Positions 35,661 to 45,623 of a stretch of DNA of 64,000 nucleotides are shown piece after piece. Position numbers and translations under genes: made by a program. Origin of the DNA: an uncultured Flavobacteriaceae bacterium (GTDB lineage Bacteria > Bacteroidota > Bacteroidia > Flavobacteriales > Flavobacteriaceae); NCBI GenBank assembly GCA_947494695.1, contig CANLWB010000007.1, positions 1-64,000 on the forward strand. Reading direction: 5' to 3'. The notes beneath the pieces were generated by a model. It had not been told where the DNA came from, did not search any database, and was given only the letters and a program-made list of their open reading frames with translations. Position 1 is the stretch's first letter. The number at the start of each line of letters is the position of its first letter.

Positions 35661-36536
35661 ATGAAATCGATTCCTGTTTTAAATATTCAGCAGTTTGAAC
35701 AAAACGTTCCCATATCAGAATTTTACAGTAGGGACCTGGAAAGTCACCTGGAACGGAATAAGGATTTCTTTCACAAACCCCACCGTCACGATTTTTTTCT
35801 GTGCGTTTTATTCTCTGAGGGCAATGGCGTTCATGACATAGACTTCGACACCTATGTCATAGCACCAGGAAGTGTTTACTTCTTAAAACCAGGGCAAACA
35901 CACTTTTGGAAATTCAGCACCCCTCCTAAAGGGTATATTTTTTTTCACACACAAGATTTTTACGAACTCCATTTCTCGAAAAGTAAACTGGAGCAATTTC
36001 CTTTTTACTATTCTCAGGAAAACCAACCTACGCTAAACTTGAATTTAAGCAGAATAGCTACGTTTCAATCTAAATTCGAAGACATCAATACTGAATACCA
36101 TAACAATCTAAACTATAAGAAACAAAAAATCGCCAGCCTTATAAACACGATATACATCGATCTAGCTAGGCTCTACAATACGCTAGAAACCTTAAAACAC
36201 TTTACATCTGTGACCTACGCAGAAACACTTCGGTCTTTGGAAAGGCTAATTGAGGTGCATTATAAAACAGAGAAATCGGTTCAATTTTACGCAAGTAAAC
36301 TCAATATTACATCTAAACACTTAAATAGAATTACAAAAAGTACACTAAATAAAACACCGACAGATCTAATTACAGAACGTATCATACTTGAATCTAAACG
36401 TCTTATTGTGCATTCCAATAATTCCCTTGCCGATATTGCATATACATTAGGTTATCTGGATTATGCCTATTTCTCGAAAGTGTTTAAGTTAAGAACCAAG
36501 TCAACACCTTTAGAATTTAAAAAGAAGTATCAATAA
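35661..36536 (+). CDS. AraC-family transcriptional regulator
   Basis: 291 residues. The N-terminal half is an AraC-type cupin (HRHDFFLCVLFSEG; Y-F-L-K-P-G-Q-T-H-F-W), which senses a small molecule. The C-terminal 100 residues are the double helix-turn-helix (FYASKLNITSKHLNRITKS; DIAYTLGYLDYAYFSKVFKLRT, then P-L-E-F-K-K-K-Y). The linked target may be the DUF1330-like gene 150 bases downstream, or the divergent DUF983 gene; neither is proven. Confidence 0.9.
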   Translation: MKSIPVLNIQQFEQNVPISEFYSRDLESHLERNKDFFHKPHRHDFFLCVLFSEGNGVHDIDFDTYVIAPGSVYFLKPGQTHFWKFSTPPKGYIFFHTQDFYELHFSKSKLEQFPFYYSQENQPTLNLNLSRIATFQSKFEDINTEYHNNLNYKKQKIASLINTIYIDLARLYNTLETLKHFTSVTYAETLRSLERLIEVHYKTEKSVQFYASKLNITSKHLNRITKSTLNKTPTDLITERIILESKRLIVHSNNSLADIAYTLGYLDYAYFSKVFKLRTKSTPLEFKKKYQ

Positions 36537-36685
36537 TTGTCCGTCAAAACCCATTCAATCTTCTAACCATGTTAAGATACGCTTTAGTCTGTTTTCACAT
36601 TTAAAAATGAGGTATGTTTGTACCAAGCACCCAGAAAAATATTGTATTTAATCGCAAACTAAAATATAACTTAATTAATAACCTC

Positions 36686-37114
36686 ATGGATAAGCACTTA
36701 GAACATTCCCAAGAGCAAGGCATAAAATTTTATCAAAATTTTCACAATAAAGGAAAAATAATCATGTTGAATATGCTGAAGTTTAAAGATAAGGCTGATT
36801 ACACCGGTTTTGATGCTATTAAACCCAACCGAGATATTTCAGGTAAGGAGGCCTACAAACTTTATATGGATGGTGTTTCATCGGACTTAGATATGCTAGG
36901 TAGCAAGGTTATTTTTTATGGAAGTAGTAAGCATTTTTTAATTGGTCCCGAACACGAAACCTGGGACGCGATACTGCTGGTAGAGCATCATTCTCTAGAA
37001 AAATTTATGGAGTTTGCGCAAAACGAGGCTTATCTCAAAAACCTGGGGCATAGAACCGCAGCATTGGAAGATTCTAGACTATTACCTATAACAAAAAACG
37101 AGGCCTATAAATAG
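36686..37114 (+). CDS. DUF1330-domain protein
   Basis: 142 residues from this start. The frame is open 24 codons further upstream, but conservation begins at MDKHLEHSQEQG, so I chose the inner ATG. The segment I-M-L-N-M-L-K-F-K, Y-x-x-Y-M-D-G-V and an F-x-x-x-A-Q-N-E-A-Y/L-R-T-A-A-L-E-D-S-R pattern fit the DUF1330/NIPSNAP-like dimeric alpha-beta-barrel fold. Function unknown. It may be controlled by the AraC-type regulator just upstream. Confidence 0.7.
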   Translation: MDKHLEHSQEQGIKFYQNFHNKGKIIMLNMLKFKDKADYTGFDAIKPNRDISGKEAYKLYMDGVSSDLDMLGSKVIFYGSSKHFLIGPEHETWDAILLVEHHSLEKFMEFAQNEAYLKNLGHRTAALEDSRLLPITKNEAYK

Positions 37115-37225
37115 CATATTAGGCTAAGAGATGTAGTATCCTTCATCTTCGAAATGTATTTTACTGTACAAATTCCAGAAGTAAATGGTATTTGTCTCCC
37201 TTATTAACTATAACAACGAATCAAA

Positions 37226-37621
37226 ATGGCTGGAGAAACAAATTTATCGAAACTGGTGAGAGAAATGAGCCCTAAACTAAATGAAGGCTCATATGTGTTT
37301 TCAACCGTTAAAAATATAAATGATATAGCTAGAATAGATACTATTTGTGAGTTTAAAGAAAACGAAGGAACAACTGTCGTGATTGAAAAACATAAAGCAG
37401 ACGCACTAAAATTGGATTATAACTATGTTGCGGCATGGATTACTCTCAAAATTCATTCTTCATTGGAAGCTGTTGGTTTAACAGCTACATTTTCATCCGA
37501 GCTAGCAAAAAACAATATCAGTTGTAATGTTATTGCTGGATATTATCATGATCATATTTTTGTAAATAAAAATGATGCTGTCAAAGCTATTCAGGTCCTA
37601 ACATCCCTTTCAGGAACGTAA
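37226..37621 (+). CDS. ACT-domain-like protein
   Basis: 131 residues, soluble. It starts MAGETNLSKLVREMSPKLNEGSYVFSTV. The C-terminal half has the L-T-A-T/V-F-S-S-E-L-A-K-N-N-I-S-C-N-V-I-A-G-Y-Y-H-D-H-I-F-V pattern of the ACT_7/DUF-type small ACT proteins. Such domains bind amino acids or act as dimers. No linked enzyme identifies its ligand. Confidence 0.78.
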   Translation: MAGETNLSKLVREMSPKLNEGSYVFSTVKNINDIARIDTICEFKENEGTTVVIEKHKADALKLDYNYVAAWITLKIHSSLEAVGLTATFSSELAKNNISCNVIAGYYHDHIFVNKNDAVKAIQVLTSLSGT

Positions 37622-37675
37622 AAATGGCTGAAATTTTTAAAATCCATAATTCACTTTTTAATAAAACATTTTTAG

Positions 37676-37705
37676 TTGTGAATATTACGAATTTATGTAG
37701 TTTTG
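37676..37705 (+). promoter_or_regulatory. flavobacterial promoter of gcvT
   Basis: TTG (37676-37678), 19 bases, TAGTTTTG (37698-37705). This matches the Bacteroidota TTG / TAnnTTTG consensus in sequence and spacing, about 30 bases before the gcvT start. Confidence 0.7.
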
Positions 37706-37736
37706 CGCTACTAAATTTAAAAATTAACAACGAACC

Positions 37737-38819
37737 ATGAAAAACACTGCATTAACATCAACTCATGAGGCTCTTGGAGCTAAAATGGTCCCTTTTGCAG
37801 GCTTTAATATGCCTGTACAATATGAAGGAGTTAACATAGAACACGAAACTGTAAGACAAACAGTTGGTGTATTTGATGTATCGCATATGGGAGAGTTTTT
37901 AATTGAAGGTGAACATGCTTTGGACTTAATTCAAAATGTATCCAGTAATGATGCGTCGAAATTAACCATAGGAAAAGCACAGTACAGCTGTTTGCCAAAT
38001 GATGACGGTGGCATTGTTGATGATTTAATTATATATAAAGTAAAAGAAAACACTTACTTACTAGTCGTTAATGCGAGTAATATCGAAAAAGATTGGAACT
38101 GGATTACATCCAAAAACAATATGGGGGCGACCATGCGTAATTTAAGTGATGACTATGCGTTATTAGCTATTCAGGGTCCAAAAGCAATCGAAGCCATGCA
38201 ATCCATAACAAGTCAGGATTTATCTGCTATAACGTATTACAATTTCGTTGTGGGAGATTTTGCAGGTATAGAACACGTTATTATTTCTGCTACGGGATAT
38301 ACCGGAAGTGGTGGTTTTGAAATTTACTGCAAAAATAGTGAAGTAAAACAAATTTGGGATAATGTGTTTGAGGCTGGTGCTTCATATGGCATTAAACCCA
38401 TTGGATTAGCTGCTCGCGATACACTTCGCCTGGAAATGGGATATTGCTTATATGGAAATGATATAGACGACACAACCTCCCCTATTGAAGCCGGGTTAAG
38501 CTGGGTTTGTAAATTCAATAAACCATTTACCAACTCTGAAGCCCTTGAAGCCGAAAAACAGCGCGGATCTGAGCGCAAACTTATAGCGTTCGAGCTCGAC
38601 GAAAGAGGTATCCCTAGGCGAGGTTACGATATTGTAGATGGTAATGGTAATAAAATAGGTGTAGTAACCTCTGGCACGATGTCGCCATCATTAGGAAAAG
38701 GCATCGGTTTAGGTTATGTACCGGCAGTTTTTGCAGATACCAATAGTAAAATCAATATTCAAATACGTAAAAATGCAGTGGCTGCCACTGTAACTAAACT
38801 CCCTTTTTATAAAGGTTAA
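37737..38819 (+). CDS. gcvT: glycine cleavage system aminomethyltransferase (T protein)
   Basis: 360 residues, the usual length. Starts [22 protein letters not shown] and contains [36 protein letters not shown] and, near the C-terminus, G-I-G-L-G-Y-V. It transfers the methylene group from the H-protein-bound intermediate to tetrahydrofolate and releases ammonia. The P and H genes are not linked here. It is followed after 12 bases by a sugar-nucleotide-type reductase gene. Confidence 0.95.
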   Translation: MKNTALTSTHEALGAKMVPFAGFNMPVQYEGVNIEHETVRQTVGVFDVSHMGEFLIEGEHALDLIQNVSSNDASKLTIGKAQYSCLPNDDGGIVDDLIIYKVKENTYLLVVNASNIEKDWNWITSKNNMGATMRNLSDDYALLAIQGPKAIEAMQSITSQDLSAITYYNFVVGDFAGIEHVIISATGYTGSGGFEIYCKNSEVKQIWDNVFEAGASYGIKPIGLAARDTLRLEMGYCLYGNDIDDTTSPIEAGLSWVCKFNKPFTNSEALEAEKQRGSERKLIAFELDERGIPRRGYDIVDGNGNKIGVVTSGTMSPSLGKGIGLGYVPAVFADTNSKINIQIRKNAVAATVTKLPFYKG

Positions 38820-38831
38820 GGTGCTCTATAA

Positions 38832-39674
38832 ATGAAAAAGACGGGGAAAGATGGAAAACATAGAATTTTAATACTAGGAGCCAGTGGTTTTTTAGGTGGT
38901 GCCATCTATAAAGAGCTCTGCTCCTACTTTAAAACCTTTGGCACCTATAATACCCCAAACAAACAATATGAAAAAAACAAGCACTTCTTTCAATACAGTA
39001 TGGAAGAAGACGATGTTTATGAGATTTTAGGCATTGTAAAACCGACTATCGTAATTTCTGCGCTTCGTGGTGATTTTTCAGCACAGCTAATAGCACACCA
39101 ACACCTGGCTGAATATGTATTTAACAACAAAATTAAACTCATTTTTATATCCTCTGCCAATGTTTTTGATGCCTATAGCAAGTATCCAAGCTACGAAACC
39201 GATAAAACACTAAGTCATAGTATTTACGGGCACTTTAAAATTAAAATAGAAAACATGCTTTTACGTATGCCTAAAAAGCAAGTTGTTATTTTAAGATTGC
39301 CAATGGTTTTTGGAGCACAATCCCCCAGGATAATTGAAATTCTGGAAAACATAAAAGAAAAAGAACCTATAGAAGTGTTCCCCAATTTGATCATGAACGT
39401 GACTATCGATGCTAAGGTAACTCAACAAGTGCATTACATCATTAACCGAAACAAATGTGGTGTATTTCACTTAGGCAGTAACGACCTGGTACACCATAAC
39501 GACTTTATAAAAGAACTTGTAGAGTCATTTGAACTTAATGGTAAACTAGTAACATACAAAAATGTTTATACCACCAACGACGATAGATATTTAGCAGTTT
39601 TACCTAAATATAACCTCTTACCAAAGCACCTTCAATTATTAAGCAATCAAATTGTTTCTGAATTAAAATTATAA
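38832..39674 (+). CDS. NAD(P)-dependent epimerase/reductase of the RmlD-type SDR family
   Basis: 280 residues. An N-terminal dinucleotide-binding loop I-L-G-A-S-G-F-L-G-G at residues 13-22 is followed by a S-A-N-V-F-D-A strand and a Y-G-H-F-K-I-K segment in which Y and K occupy the SDR active-site positions. The downstream R-L-P-M-V-F-G-A-Q fits extended SDR or RmlD-like sugar nucleotide-modifying proteins. Substrate unknown. It starts 12 bases after gcvT. Confidence 0.72.
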   Translation: MKKTGKDGKHRILILGASGFLGGAIYKELCSYFKTFGTYNTPNKQYEKNKHFFQYSMEEDDVYEILGIVKPTIVISALRGDFSAQLIAHQHLAEYVFNNKIKLIFISSANVFDAYSKYPSYETDKTLSHSIYGHFKIKIENMLLRMPKKQVVILRLPMVFGAQSPRIIEILENIKEKEPIEVFPNLIMNVTIDAKVTQQVHYIINRNKCGVFHLGSNDLVHHNDFIKELVESFELNGKLVTYKNVYTTNDDRYLAVLPKYNLLPKHLQLLSNQIVSELKL

Positions 39675-39707
39675 CTAACTTTAACTGTCAAATAAAATTT
39701 TAATATT

Positions 39708-40001
39708 ATGAGCAAGCTATTAGAAGAAGATATAGAAAAACGACTATTACAGTTTCCAGACTGGGAGTATTACGAGAACGCAATCCATGCCGAGTTTGAA
39801 TTTGATAACTTTAAGGACTGTTTCAGTGCTATGAGCAGAATTGCTTTTGAATGTGAAGCCTTAAATCATCACCCCAATTGGTCTAATGTTTACAATGTCC
39901 TTTCCATTTCACTATCTACACACGATGTTAGCGGTGTTACCGACAAAGATTTTAAATTAGCAGAAGCTATTGAGGCTATTGTTGAACCTGTTGAGGAATA
40001 G
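39708..40001 (+). CDS. 4a-hydroxytetrahydrobiopterin dehydratase (pterin-4a-carbinolamine dehydratase)
   Basis: 97 residues, the full family length. The catalytic H-H-P motif appears in L-N-H-H-P-N-W-S-N-V-Y-N, followed by S-T-H-D-V-S-G-V-T-D-K-D-F-x-L-A. It recycles oxidised tetrahydropterin, normally for phenylalanine hydroxylase, although no such gene is linked. Confidence 0.92.
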   Translation: MSKLLEEDIEKRLLQFPDWEYYENAIHAEFEFDNFKDCFSAMSRIAFECEALNHHPNWSNVYNVLSISLSTHDVSGVTDKDFKLAEAIEAIVEPVEE

Positions 40002-40278
40002 CGTTATTTTTTGGACTCATATTCTGTAGTTTAAATTTATTATTTAAAACCTGATGCTTTGTAATACATGTTAAGTGGTCGGAATTTGTTATTTAGAGCT
40101 TGGTGCTCTGCTGTCAGCATTCAGTGGGTTATAAATATCCCCGTATGCATAAAAAAACGTTTCCATCTATTTTGATTAACAGATTTTTTTAAATTTGCTA
40201 GCACAAAATATAAAATCTTAATATGTCTAAACAGGTTTTGCTAAACATATTAATAATCATAAACTAAAGAATAAAATT

Positions 40279-40998
40279 ATGGGAAGAGCTTTTGAGTTTA
40301 GAAAAGCAAGAAAAATGAAACGCTGGGCTGCCATGAGCAAGGCATTTACTCGCATAGGTAAAGACATTGTTATGGCTGTTAAAGAAGGTGGTCCAGACCC
40401 TGCAGGTAATTCCCGTTTAAGAGCTGTAATACAGAATGCTAAGGCTGTTAACATGCCTAAGGACAATATCGAACGTGCTATAAAAAAAGCGTCTGATAAA
40501 AATCAGGGTGATTATAAAGAAGTTGTTTTTGAAGGCTATGCACAACATGGTATTGCTGTTTTAGTGGAAACTGCAACCGACAACAATACCCGTACTGTAG
40601 CAAATGTTAGAAGTTATTTCAATAAATGCGACGGTAGTTTAGGAACGTCTGGTTCGGTTGTTTTTATGTTCGACCACACTTGTAATTTTAGAATTAATAG
40701 TGAAGGTTTAGATCCTGAAGAGGTAGAATTGGAGTTTATAGACTTTGGAGCTGAGGAAGTTTTCGCTGATGACGATGGGATTTTAATTTATGCCCCTTTT
40801 GAAAGTTTTGGAGCTATTCAAGCTGAGTTGGAAGCAAGAGATATTGAAATATTATCTTCTGGTTTTGAACGTATTCCCCAGGTTACAAAAAAACTGACTC
40901 CAGAGCAAGCGGCAGATGTTGAGAAGCTTCTTGAAAAATTAGATGATGATGATGATGTTCAAAATGTGTACCATACCATGGAAGAAAGTGCTGAGTAA
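40279..40998 (+). CDS. YebC/PmpR-family protein
   Basis: 239 residues with the full TACO1/YebC signature: start G-R-A-F-E-F-R-K-A-R-K, KAFTRIGKDIVMAVK, G-N-S-R-L-R and A-K-A-V-N-M-P-K-D-N-I-E-R-A-I. The C-terminal domain has G-F-E-R-I-P. Family members act as transcription regulators or aid translation of proline-rich or slow sequences. The protein carries no export signal. Thirteen bases precede the next gene. Confidence 0.93.
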   Translation: MGRAFEFRKARKMKRWAAMSKAFTRIGKDIVMAVKEGGPDPAGNSRLRAVIQNAKAVNMPKDNIERAIKKASDKNQGDYKEVVFEGYAQHGIAVLVETATDNNTRTVANVRSYFNKCDGSLGTSGSVVFMFDHTCNFRINSEGLDPEEVELEFIDFGAEEVFADDDGILIYAPFESFGAIQAELEARDIEILSSGFERIPQVTKKLTPEQAADVEKLLEKLDDDDDVQNVYHTMEESAE

Positions 40999-41010
40999 AA
41001 TAACTTCACC

Positions 41011-41994
41011 ATGCACCACTTAGACAAAACACTTAACTGGGGCATTATAGGGTGCGGAAATGTTACCGAAGTAAAGAGTGGACCGGCATATAATCTAACT
41101 GAAGGATTTAAAATTGCCGCCGTAATGAGGCGGAACGTAGCAAAAGCAAAGGATTACGCCCAAAGGCATAGTATAGATAAGGTTTATGATAGTGCTGATG
41201 CATTAATTAATGATAAAACCATCGATGCCATTTATATAGCCACTCCTCCAGATACTCATAAGTTTTACGGACTTAAAGTAGCTGAAGCCGGTAAAATTTG
41301 CTGTATAGAAAAACCTATGGCTCCTTCTTACAAAGATAGTCTAGAGATTTATAATGCTTTTAAAGAGAAAGAACTTCCCTTATTTATAGCCTATTATAGA
41401 CGTTCTTTACCAAGATTTCATAAGGTCAAAGAATGGTTAGACAACAAGGTTATTGGAGATCTTAGACATATAAACTGGAGCTTAATAAAACCGGCGAGCG
41501 ACCTAGATAAATCTAAAGCCTACAATTGGCGAACAGATTCTAAAATTGCAACGGGAGGATATTTTGATGATTTAGCCAGTCATGGTCTTAACCTATTTAC
41601 TTTCCTGCTTGGAGACATAAAAGATGTTCATGGTTTTGGACTAAATCAACAGCAATTATACACGGCTAACGATGCCATAACCGCCTGCTGGATTCATAAA
41701 AATGGAATTACGGGAGCAGGGAATTGGCACTTTGGCTGTGATCAACATTACGATAATGTTCAGATTTATGGTAGCGAAGGCTCCATTCAATTTTCAGTGT
41801 TTCATGAAAAGCCCATTATATTGAATAATGCAGACAAAAATGAAGAATTGCTTATTGAAAACCCCAAACATATACAGCTTCATCATGTACAGGGCATGAA
41901 GGATATGCTGATAAATAATAATATACATCCTTCAATGGGTGACTCTGCACTTCACACAAGTTGGGTTATGGACAAAATTTTGGGTAAGTTATAA
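41011..41994 (+). CDS. Gfo/Idh/MocA-family oxidoreductase
   Basis: 327 residues. An NAD(P)-binding N-terminus (W-G-I-I-G-C-G-N-V-T-E-V) is followed by A-I-Y-I-A-T-P-P-D-T-H, the K in C-I-E-K-P-M-A that is the family's catalytic Lys, and R-R-S-L-P-R-F. A C-terminal beta-sheet domain (about 130-327) follows. Acts on sugars or related polyols; substrate unknown. Likely co-transcribed with the YebC-type gene. Confidence 0.85.
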   Translation: MHHLDKTLNWGIIGCGNVTEVKSGPAYNLTEGFKIAAVMRRNVAKAKDYAQRHSIDKVYDSADALINDKTIDAIYIATPPDTHKFYGLKVAEAGKICCIEKPMAPSYKDSLEIYNAFKEKELPLFIAYYRRSLPRFHKVKEWLDNKVIGDLRHINWSLIKPASDLDKSKAYNWRTDSKIATGGYFDDLASHGLNLFTFLLGDIKDVHGFGLNQQQLYTANDAITACWIHKNGITGAGNWHFGCDQHYDNVQIYGSEGSIQFSVFHEKPIILNNADKNEELLIENPKHIQLHHVQGMKDMLINNNIHPSMGDSALHTSWVMDKILGKL

Positions 41995-42066
41995 GAGGTT
42001 AACATTAAATATCAAACTCTAAATAACAAATACTGACACCAACCATTAATAACTCCATTTGGTTCA

Positions 42067-42103
42067 CTTAATACTTAATACTTGATACTTAATACTTAAT
42101 ACA
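42067..42103. repeat. short tandem repeat of ACTTAAT
   Basis: About five near-perfect copies of the 7-base unit ACTTAAT, one changed to ACTTGAT. It lies in the 240-base gap before the metzincin gene. Confidence 0.75.
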
Positions 42104-42236
42104 AATAACTACTAATCAAGTAATACGCTCTAATTAACATTTAACATTTTTTAAGCATATAGACACTTCTTTATTGTTAATTTTATGCTTGACTAATTCA
42201 TTTAATTCATTTAATCACTCTAAACGTCTTAATTCA

Positions 42237-44840
42237 ATGACACTTAAAAATTTGAGGACTGCAAAACTGATTTGTTTTGTGGCAGCTTTTATGCTTTTCG
42301 CTCTGCCCGAAAATGTAATAGCTCAAAAACGAAAAAAAGAAAAGAAAAAGAATCAAGTTGAAGCCGTAGTGCCTCCTGTAAAGAAAAAATCTAAGAAAAA
42401 AACAATTGCCCAAATTGTTAAATCCAGTAAAAAGACAGAGGGGCTTTTCCCTATCTTTCAGGATACCTTAACGGGAACGATACGTATGGTTATTTCAGAT
42501 GCTCATTTAAATAAAGAGTACATTTACTTTAGCCAAATTGCAGATGGTGCTACGGATGCCGGGCGCATTATTCGAGGGACTTACCGTGAGTCCAAAGTCT
42601 TCAAAATTAAAAAGTATTTTAATAAAATTGAGTTCATCACACAAAATACATCGTTTTATTTTGACCCAGAAAGTCCGCTTTCAAAATCCAAAGATGCCAA
42701 TGTTAGTAATGGCCATATGGCCAGTATAAAGATTGAAAGTGAAGACAGGAAAAAAGGACTTTACTTAATTAAAGCCGATAATTTGTTCTTAGCAGAAACC
42801 TTATCTCAAATAAAAACTCCAAGAAGGCCCGGAACACCTCCTACAGCATTTAAATTGGGAAGTCTTAACAAAACAAAAACAAAGGTAGCAGGGATACGTA
42901 ATTATAGTAAAAATACAGATCTCGCCATTGAATATGTATATTCATCCTCCTCGGTTTTAAATAAAGGGTCTAACGCTCTTGCAGATGGTAGAAATGTGAC
43001 TATTAAAGTCTTTCACAGCTTGATTGCCATGCCCGAGAATAATTACGAAATAAGACTTGACGACCCTAGAGTAGGTTACTTCACAACACAGATAGACAAT
43101 CAAACGTCAACAAGCTCTACACCATACCGTGACCTGGTTCATCGCTGGAATTTGAAGAAAAAGGATCCAAATGCCGCTATATCTGAACCTATAGAACCCA
43201 TTACCTGGTGGATAGAAAACTCCACACCTCTAGAGTGGCGTGAAACTATTAAAAATGGCGTTTTAAAATGGAATGTGGCTTTTGAAAAAGCTGGTTTTAA
43301 AAATGCCATGCAGGTTAAGGTACAGCCAGACGATGCCAATTGGGATGCCGGGGACATTAGATACAATGTATTGCGCTGGACGTCGTCTCCCCAACCCCGT
43401 TTTGGTGGTTATGGCCCAAGTTTTGTAAACCCAAAAACAGGTCAAATTATGGGTGCAGATATTATGTTGGAGTATGTCCATTTCACGAATAGAGTGATGT
43501 ACGATAAACTATACCACTTAACATCTTTAAATGATACTTTCAACAGTAATGCTTTTGATAAGGATCACACAATGTATTGTTCTTTAGGTCATGTCATGCA
43601 CGAAAACATGCTATTTGGTGATGCCGTTTTAAGAGCTGATGATGCATCAGATCTTGAAATGAAACGTATGAAGGAAGAAGCCATGATTGCTTTAATTATG
43701 CATGAAGTAGGACATACACTCGGATTAAATCATAATATGAAAGCTAGCCAGCTATTCTCACCAGAGCAATTAGCCGATGCCGATTTCATTAAAGATAGGT
43801 GTTTAACAGGTTCTGTAATGGATTATGCCGCTATAAACATTACAAAAGATAGGGAAAAGCAGGGTCAGTATTACGATACAGCAGTAGGACCTTACGACAT
43901 ATGGGCTATTCAATTTGGATACACGCCTTTTAAATCTAAAGAAGAACGAAACGGATTATTAGCACAATCTACCAGACCTGAACTCATTTTTGGAAATGAT
44001 GCCGACGATATGCGCTCTCCAGGAAAAGCAATCGACCCAAGAGTCATGACGGGAGACCTGTCGAACGACCAAATTACATATTCTATTGATCGTTTTGAAA
44101 CCATTAATACCATGATGAAAGGTCTTAAAATGAAGTTCACTAAAACCGGCCAATCCTATCAAGAGCTAAGACAAGCTTACTTTATTTTGAGTGGCCAAAG
44201 AGGAAGAGCAGGAGATATTATTTCAAGATTTATTGGAGGTGTTTATGTTGATAGAGCTATGGCAGGTCAACAAAATGAAAAGCAACCCTATACGCCTGTG
44301 AGCCTTACAGACCAAAAAAGAGCGATGGATGCTTTAAGCAAATATGTATTTGCTCCAAACGCTTTTGATATCCCTAACCAGCTCTATAATTACCTAGCTA
44401 TGCAACGCAGAGGATATAATTTCTTCAGATCTACTGAAGACCCTAAAATTCACAGACAGGTCTTAGGATATCAAAAAAACGTTCTTAACCATATTTTGCA
44501 CCCTAATACATTACAAAGAATTACAGATTCAGAATTGTACGGTAACTCATACAAGTTATCTACTTTTATGGGTGATTTAAACCATGCTATATTTAAAGTA
44601 GACATCTCTGGCAATGTGAATTCTTTCAGACAAAACCTGCAACTGGAATATACCAATATGCTAATTAACATGCTTATAGGTAAGCAACACAGCAAGTTTA
44701 CCAATATTGCAAAATCTATGGCGCTTTATAATTTAAGACATATAAGAAACATGGCCTCCAATACAGGTAATGTATCCTCAAGAGCACATAAACAACACTT
44801 AAGAACACGTATTGATAACGCTCTAAAAGAGGTGAAATAA
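42237..44840 (+). CDS. secreted zinc metalloprotease of the DUF5117/DUF5118 (metzincin-like) family
   Basis: 867 residues from the ATG at 42237. The frame is open 21 codons further upstream, but a good signal peptide begins only here (M-T-L-K-N-L-R-T-A-K then a hydrophobic core to V-I-A-Q). Basic linker at about 30-60, then DUF5118 and DUF5117 regions. The catalytic motif is H489-E-V-G-H493-T-L-G-L-N-H499, a full metzincin HExxHxxGxxH, with a Met-turn candidate in G-S-V-M-D-Y. It hydrolyses proteins or peptides outside the cytoplasm. No T9SS domain at the C-terminus. Confidence 0.85.
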   Translation: MTLKNLRTAKLICFVAAFMLFALPENVIAQKRKKEKKKNQVEAVVPPVKKKSKKKTIAQIVKSSKKTEGLFPIFQDTLTGTIRMVISDAHLNKEYIYFSQIADGATDAGRIIRGTYRESKVFKIKKYFNKIEFITQNTSFYFDPESPLSKSKDANVSNGHMASIKIESEDRKKGLYLIKADNLFLAETLSQIKTPRRPGTPPTAFKLGSLNKTKTKVAGIRNYSKNTDLAIEYVYSSSSVLNKGSNALADGRNVTIKVFHSLIAMPENNYEIRLDDPRVGYFTTQIDNQTSTSSTPYRDLVHRWNLKKKDPNAAISEPIEPITWWIENSTPLEWRETIKNGVLKWNVAFEKAGFKNAMQVKVQPDDANWDAGDIRYNVLRWTSSPQPRFGGYGPSFVNPKTGQIMGADIMLEYVHFTNRVMYDKLYHLTSLNDTFNSNAFDKDHTMYCSLGHVMHENMLFGDAVLRADDASDLEMKRMKEEAMIALIMHEVGHTLGLNHNMKASQLFSPEQLADADFIKDRCLTGSVMDYAAINITKDREKQGQYYDTAVGPYDIWAIQFGYTPFKSKEERNGLLAQSTRPELIFGNDADDMRSPGKAIDPRVMTGDLSNDQITYSIDRFETINTMMKGLKMKFTKTGQSYQELRQAYFILSGQRGRAGDIISRFIGGVYVDRAMAGQQNEKQPYTPVSLTDQKRAMDALSKYVFAPNAFDIPNQLYNYLAMQRRGYNFFRSTEDPKIHRQVLGYQKNVLNHILHPNTLQRITDSELYGNSYKLSTFMGDLNHAIFKVDISGNVNSFRQNLQLEYTNMLINMLIGKQHSKFTNIAKSMALYNLRHIRNMASNTGNVSSRAHKQHLRTRIDNALKEVK

Positions 44841-44857
44841 ACTATTATTTAAAAAAA

Positions 44858-44951
44858 GAGGCTATGTCAAAAGTAAACATGGTATCGTTTTTGGTACGTT
44901 TGTCCATACTTAAAATGATCTGTCCAATATAAATACTTTTGACATAGCCTC
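44858..44951. mobile_element. 94-bp MITE-like inverted-repeat element
   Basis: Perfect 18-bp terminal inverted repeats, GAGGCTATGTCAAAAGTA at 44858-44875 and its complement at 44934-44951, enclose 58 bases with no coding capacity. TTATTTAA flanks it on both sides (44845-44852 and 44953-44960), though with a few bases between. The ends resemble terminal repeats of IS elements of the form GAGnCTGTCnCAAAAGT. As a stem-loop between two convergent genes it may also act as a terminator. Confidence 0.55.
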
Positions 44952-45073
44952 CTTATTTAAGAATCAGAAATGTTTCTTTTTAGGTACAATTTTGATTGTT
45001 TACTTTATGTTTCATTTCCAACACATTAAATAGTATTCAAACTCTGTGCCAGTATGTTAACGAGAAGAAAAAA

Positions 45074-45622
45074 TTAAGAATATTTAGCAATTTTCCCTTT
45101 TACTTCTTTAAAGTATCCTCTCATAAATTGAAAATCTGCGTCAATATTATCGGTAGTATAAAAGGGTTTTGAAATCTTATTCTGCTTATTCTCAAAATCG
45201 AAAGTTATCATGATAATGGGAACCTTAGCCTGTTTAGCGATGTAATAAAAACCCGTACGCCATTTAGTGACTTTTTTACGCGTACCTTCAGGAGCCAAAG
45301 CCATTCTAAATTCTTCTTTATCCTCAAAAAGCTTCACTATAGACGCCACTTTGTTTTTTCTGGCACCTCTATCAGTTGGAATCCCTCCTAAACTCTTAAA
45401 AAACCAACCAACTGGAAATACAAAAAGTTCTTTTTTCCCAACAAAGCTCGTTTTTATCCTTAAGATGGATCGTAATAAAAGCGCTATATAGAAATCATGC
45501 CAACTCGTATGCGGTGCCACAATAATTATAGCCTTCTTAATGGAATCTGTAGAGATTTGAGTATTGCCCGTTACCTTCCAGCCTAAAATTCTGAAATAAA
45601 TAAGTTTGGCAAACCATCGCAT
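45074..45622 (-). CDS. 1-acyl-sn-glycerol-3-phosphate acyltransferase family (PlsC-like) protein
   Basis: 182 residues with the acyltransferase motifs H-T-S-W-H-D (H-x4-D, residues 38-43) and E-G-T-R (about 115-118). It transfers a fatty acyl group to a phospholipid or lipid A-type acceptor at the inner membrane. It lacks the full N-terminal region of standard PlsC and is short, like lipid-biosynthesis variants of the family. It follows the KdnB-like gene by one base, last in the operon that starts with kdsB, so an LPS-related acceptor is possible. Confidence 0.85.
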   Translation of the reverse strand: MRWFAKLIYFRILGWKVTGNTQISTDSIKKAIIIVAPHTSWHDFYIALLLRSILRIKTSFVGKKELFVFPVGWFFKSLGGIPTDRGARKNKVASIVKLFEDKEEFRMALAPEGTRKKVTKWRTGFYYIAKQAKVPIIMITFDFENKQNKISKPFYTTDNIDADFQFMRGYFKEVKGKIAKYS

Positions 45623-45623
45623 A

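Noticed and set aside
42067-42103. ACTTAAT tandem repeat as a protein-binding or phase-variation site
   Set aside because: It is 130 bases from the gene start, AT-rich and without other signs of function.
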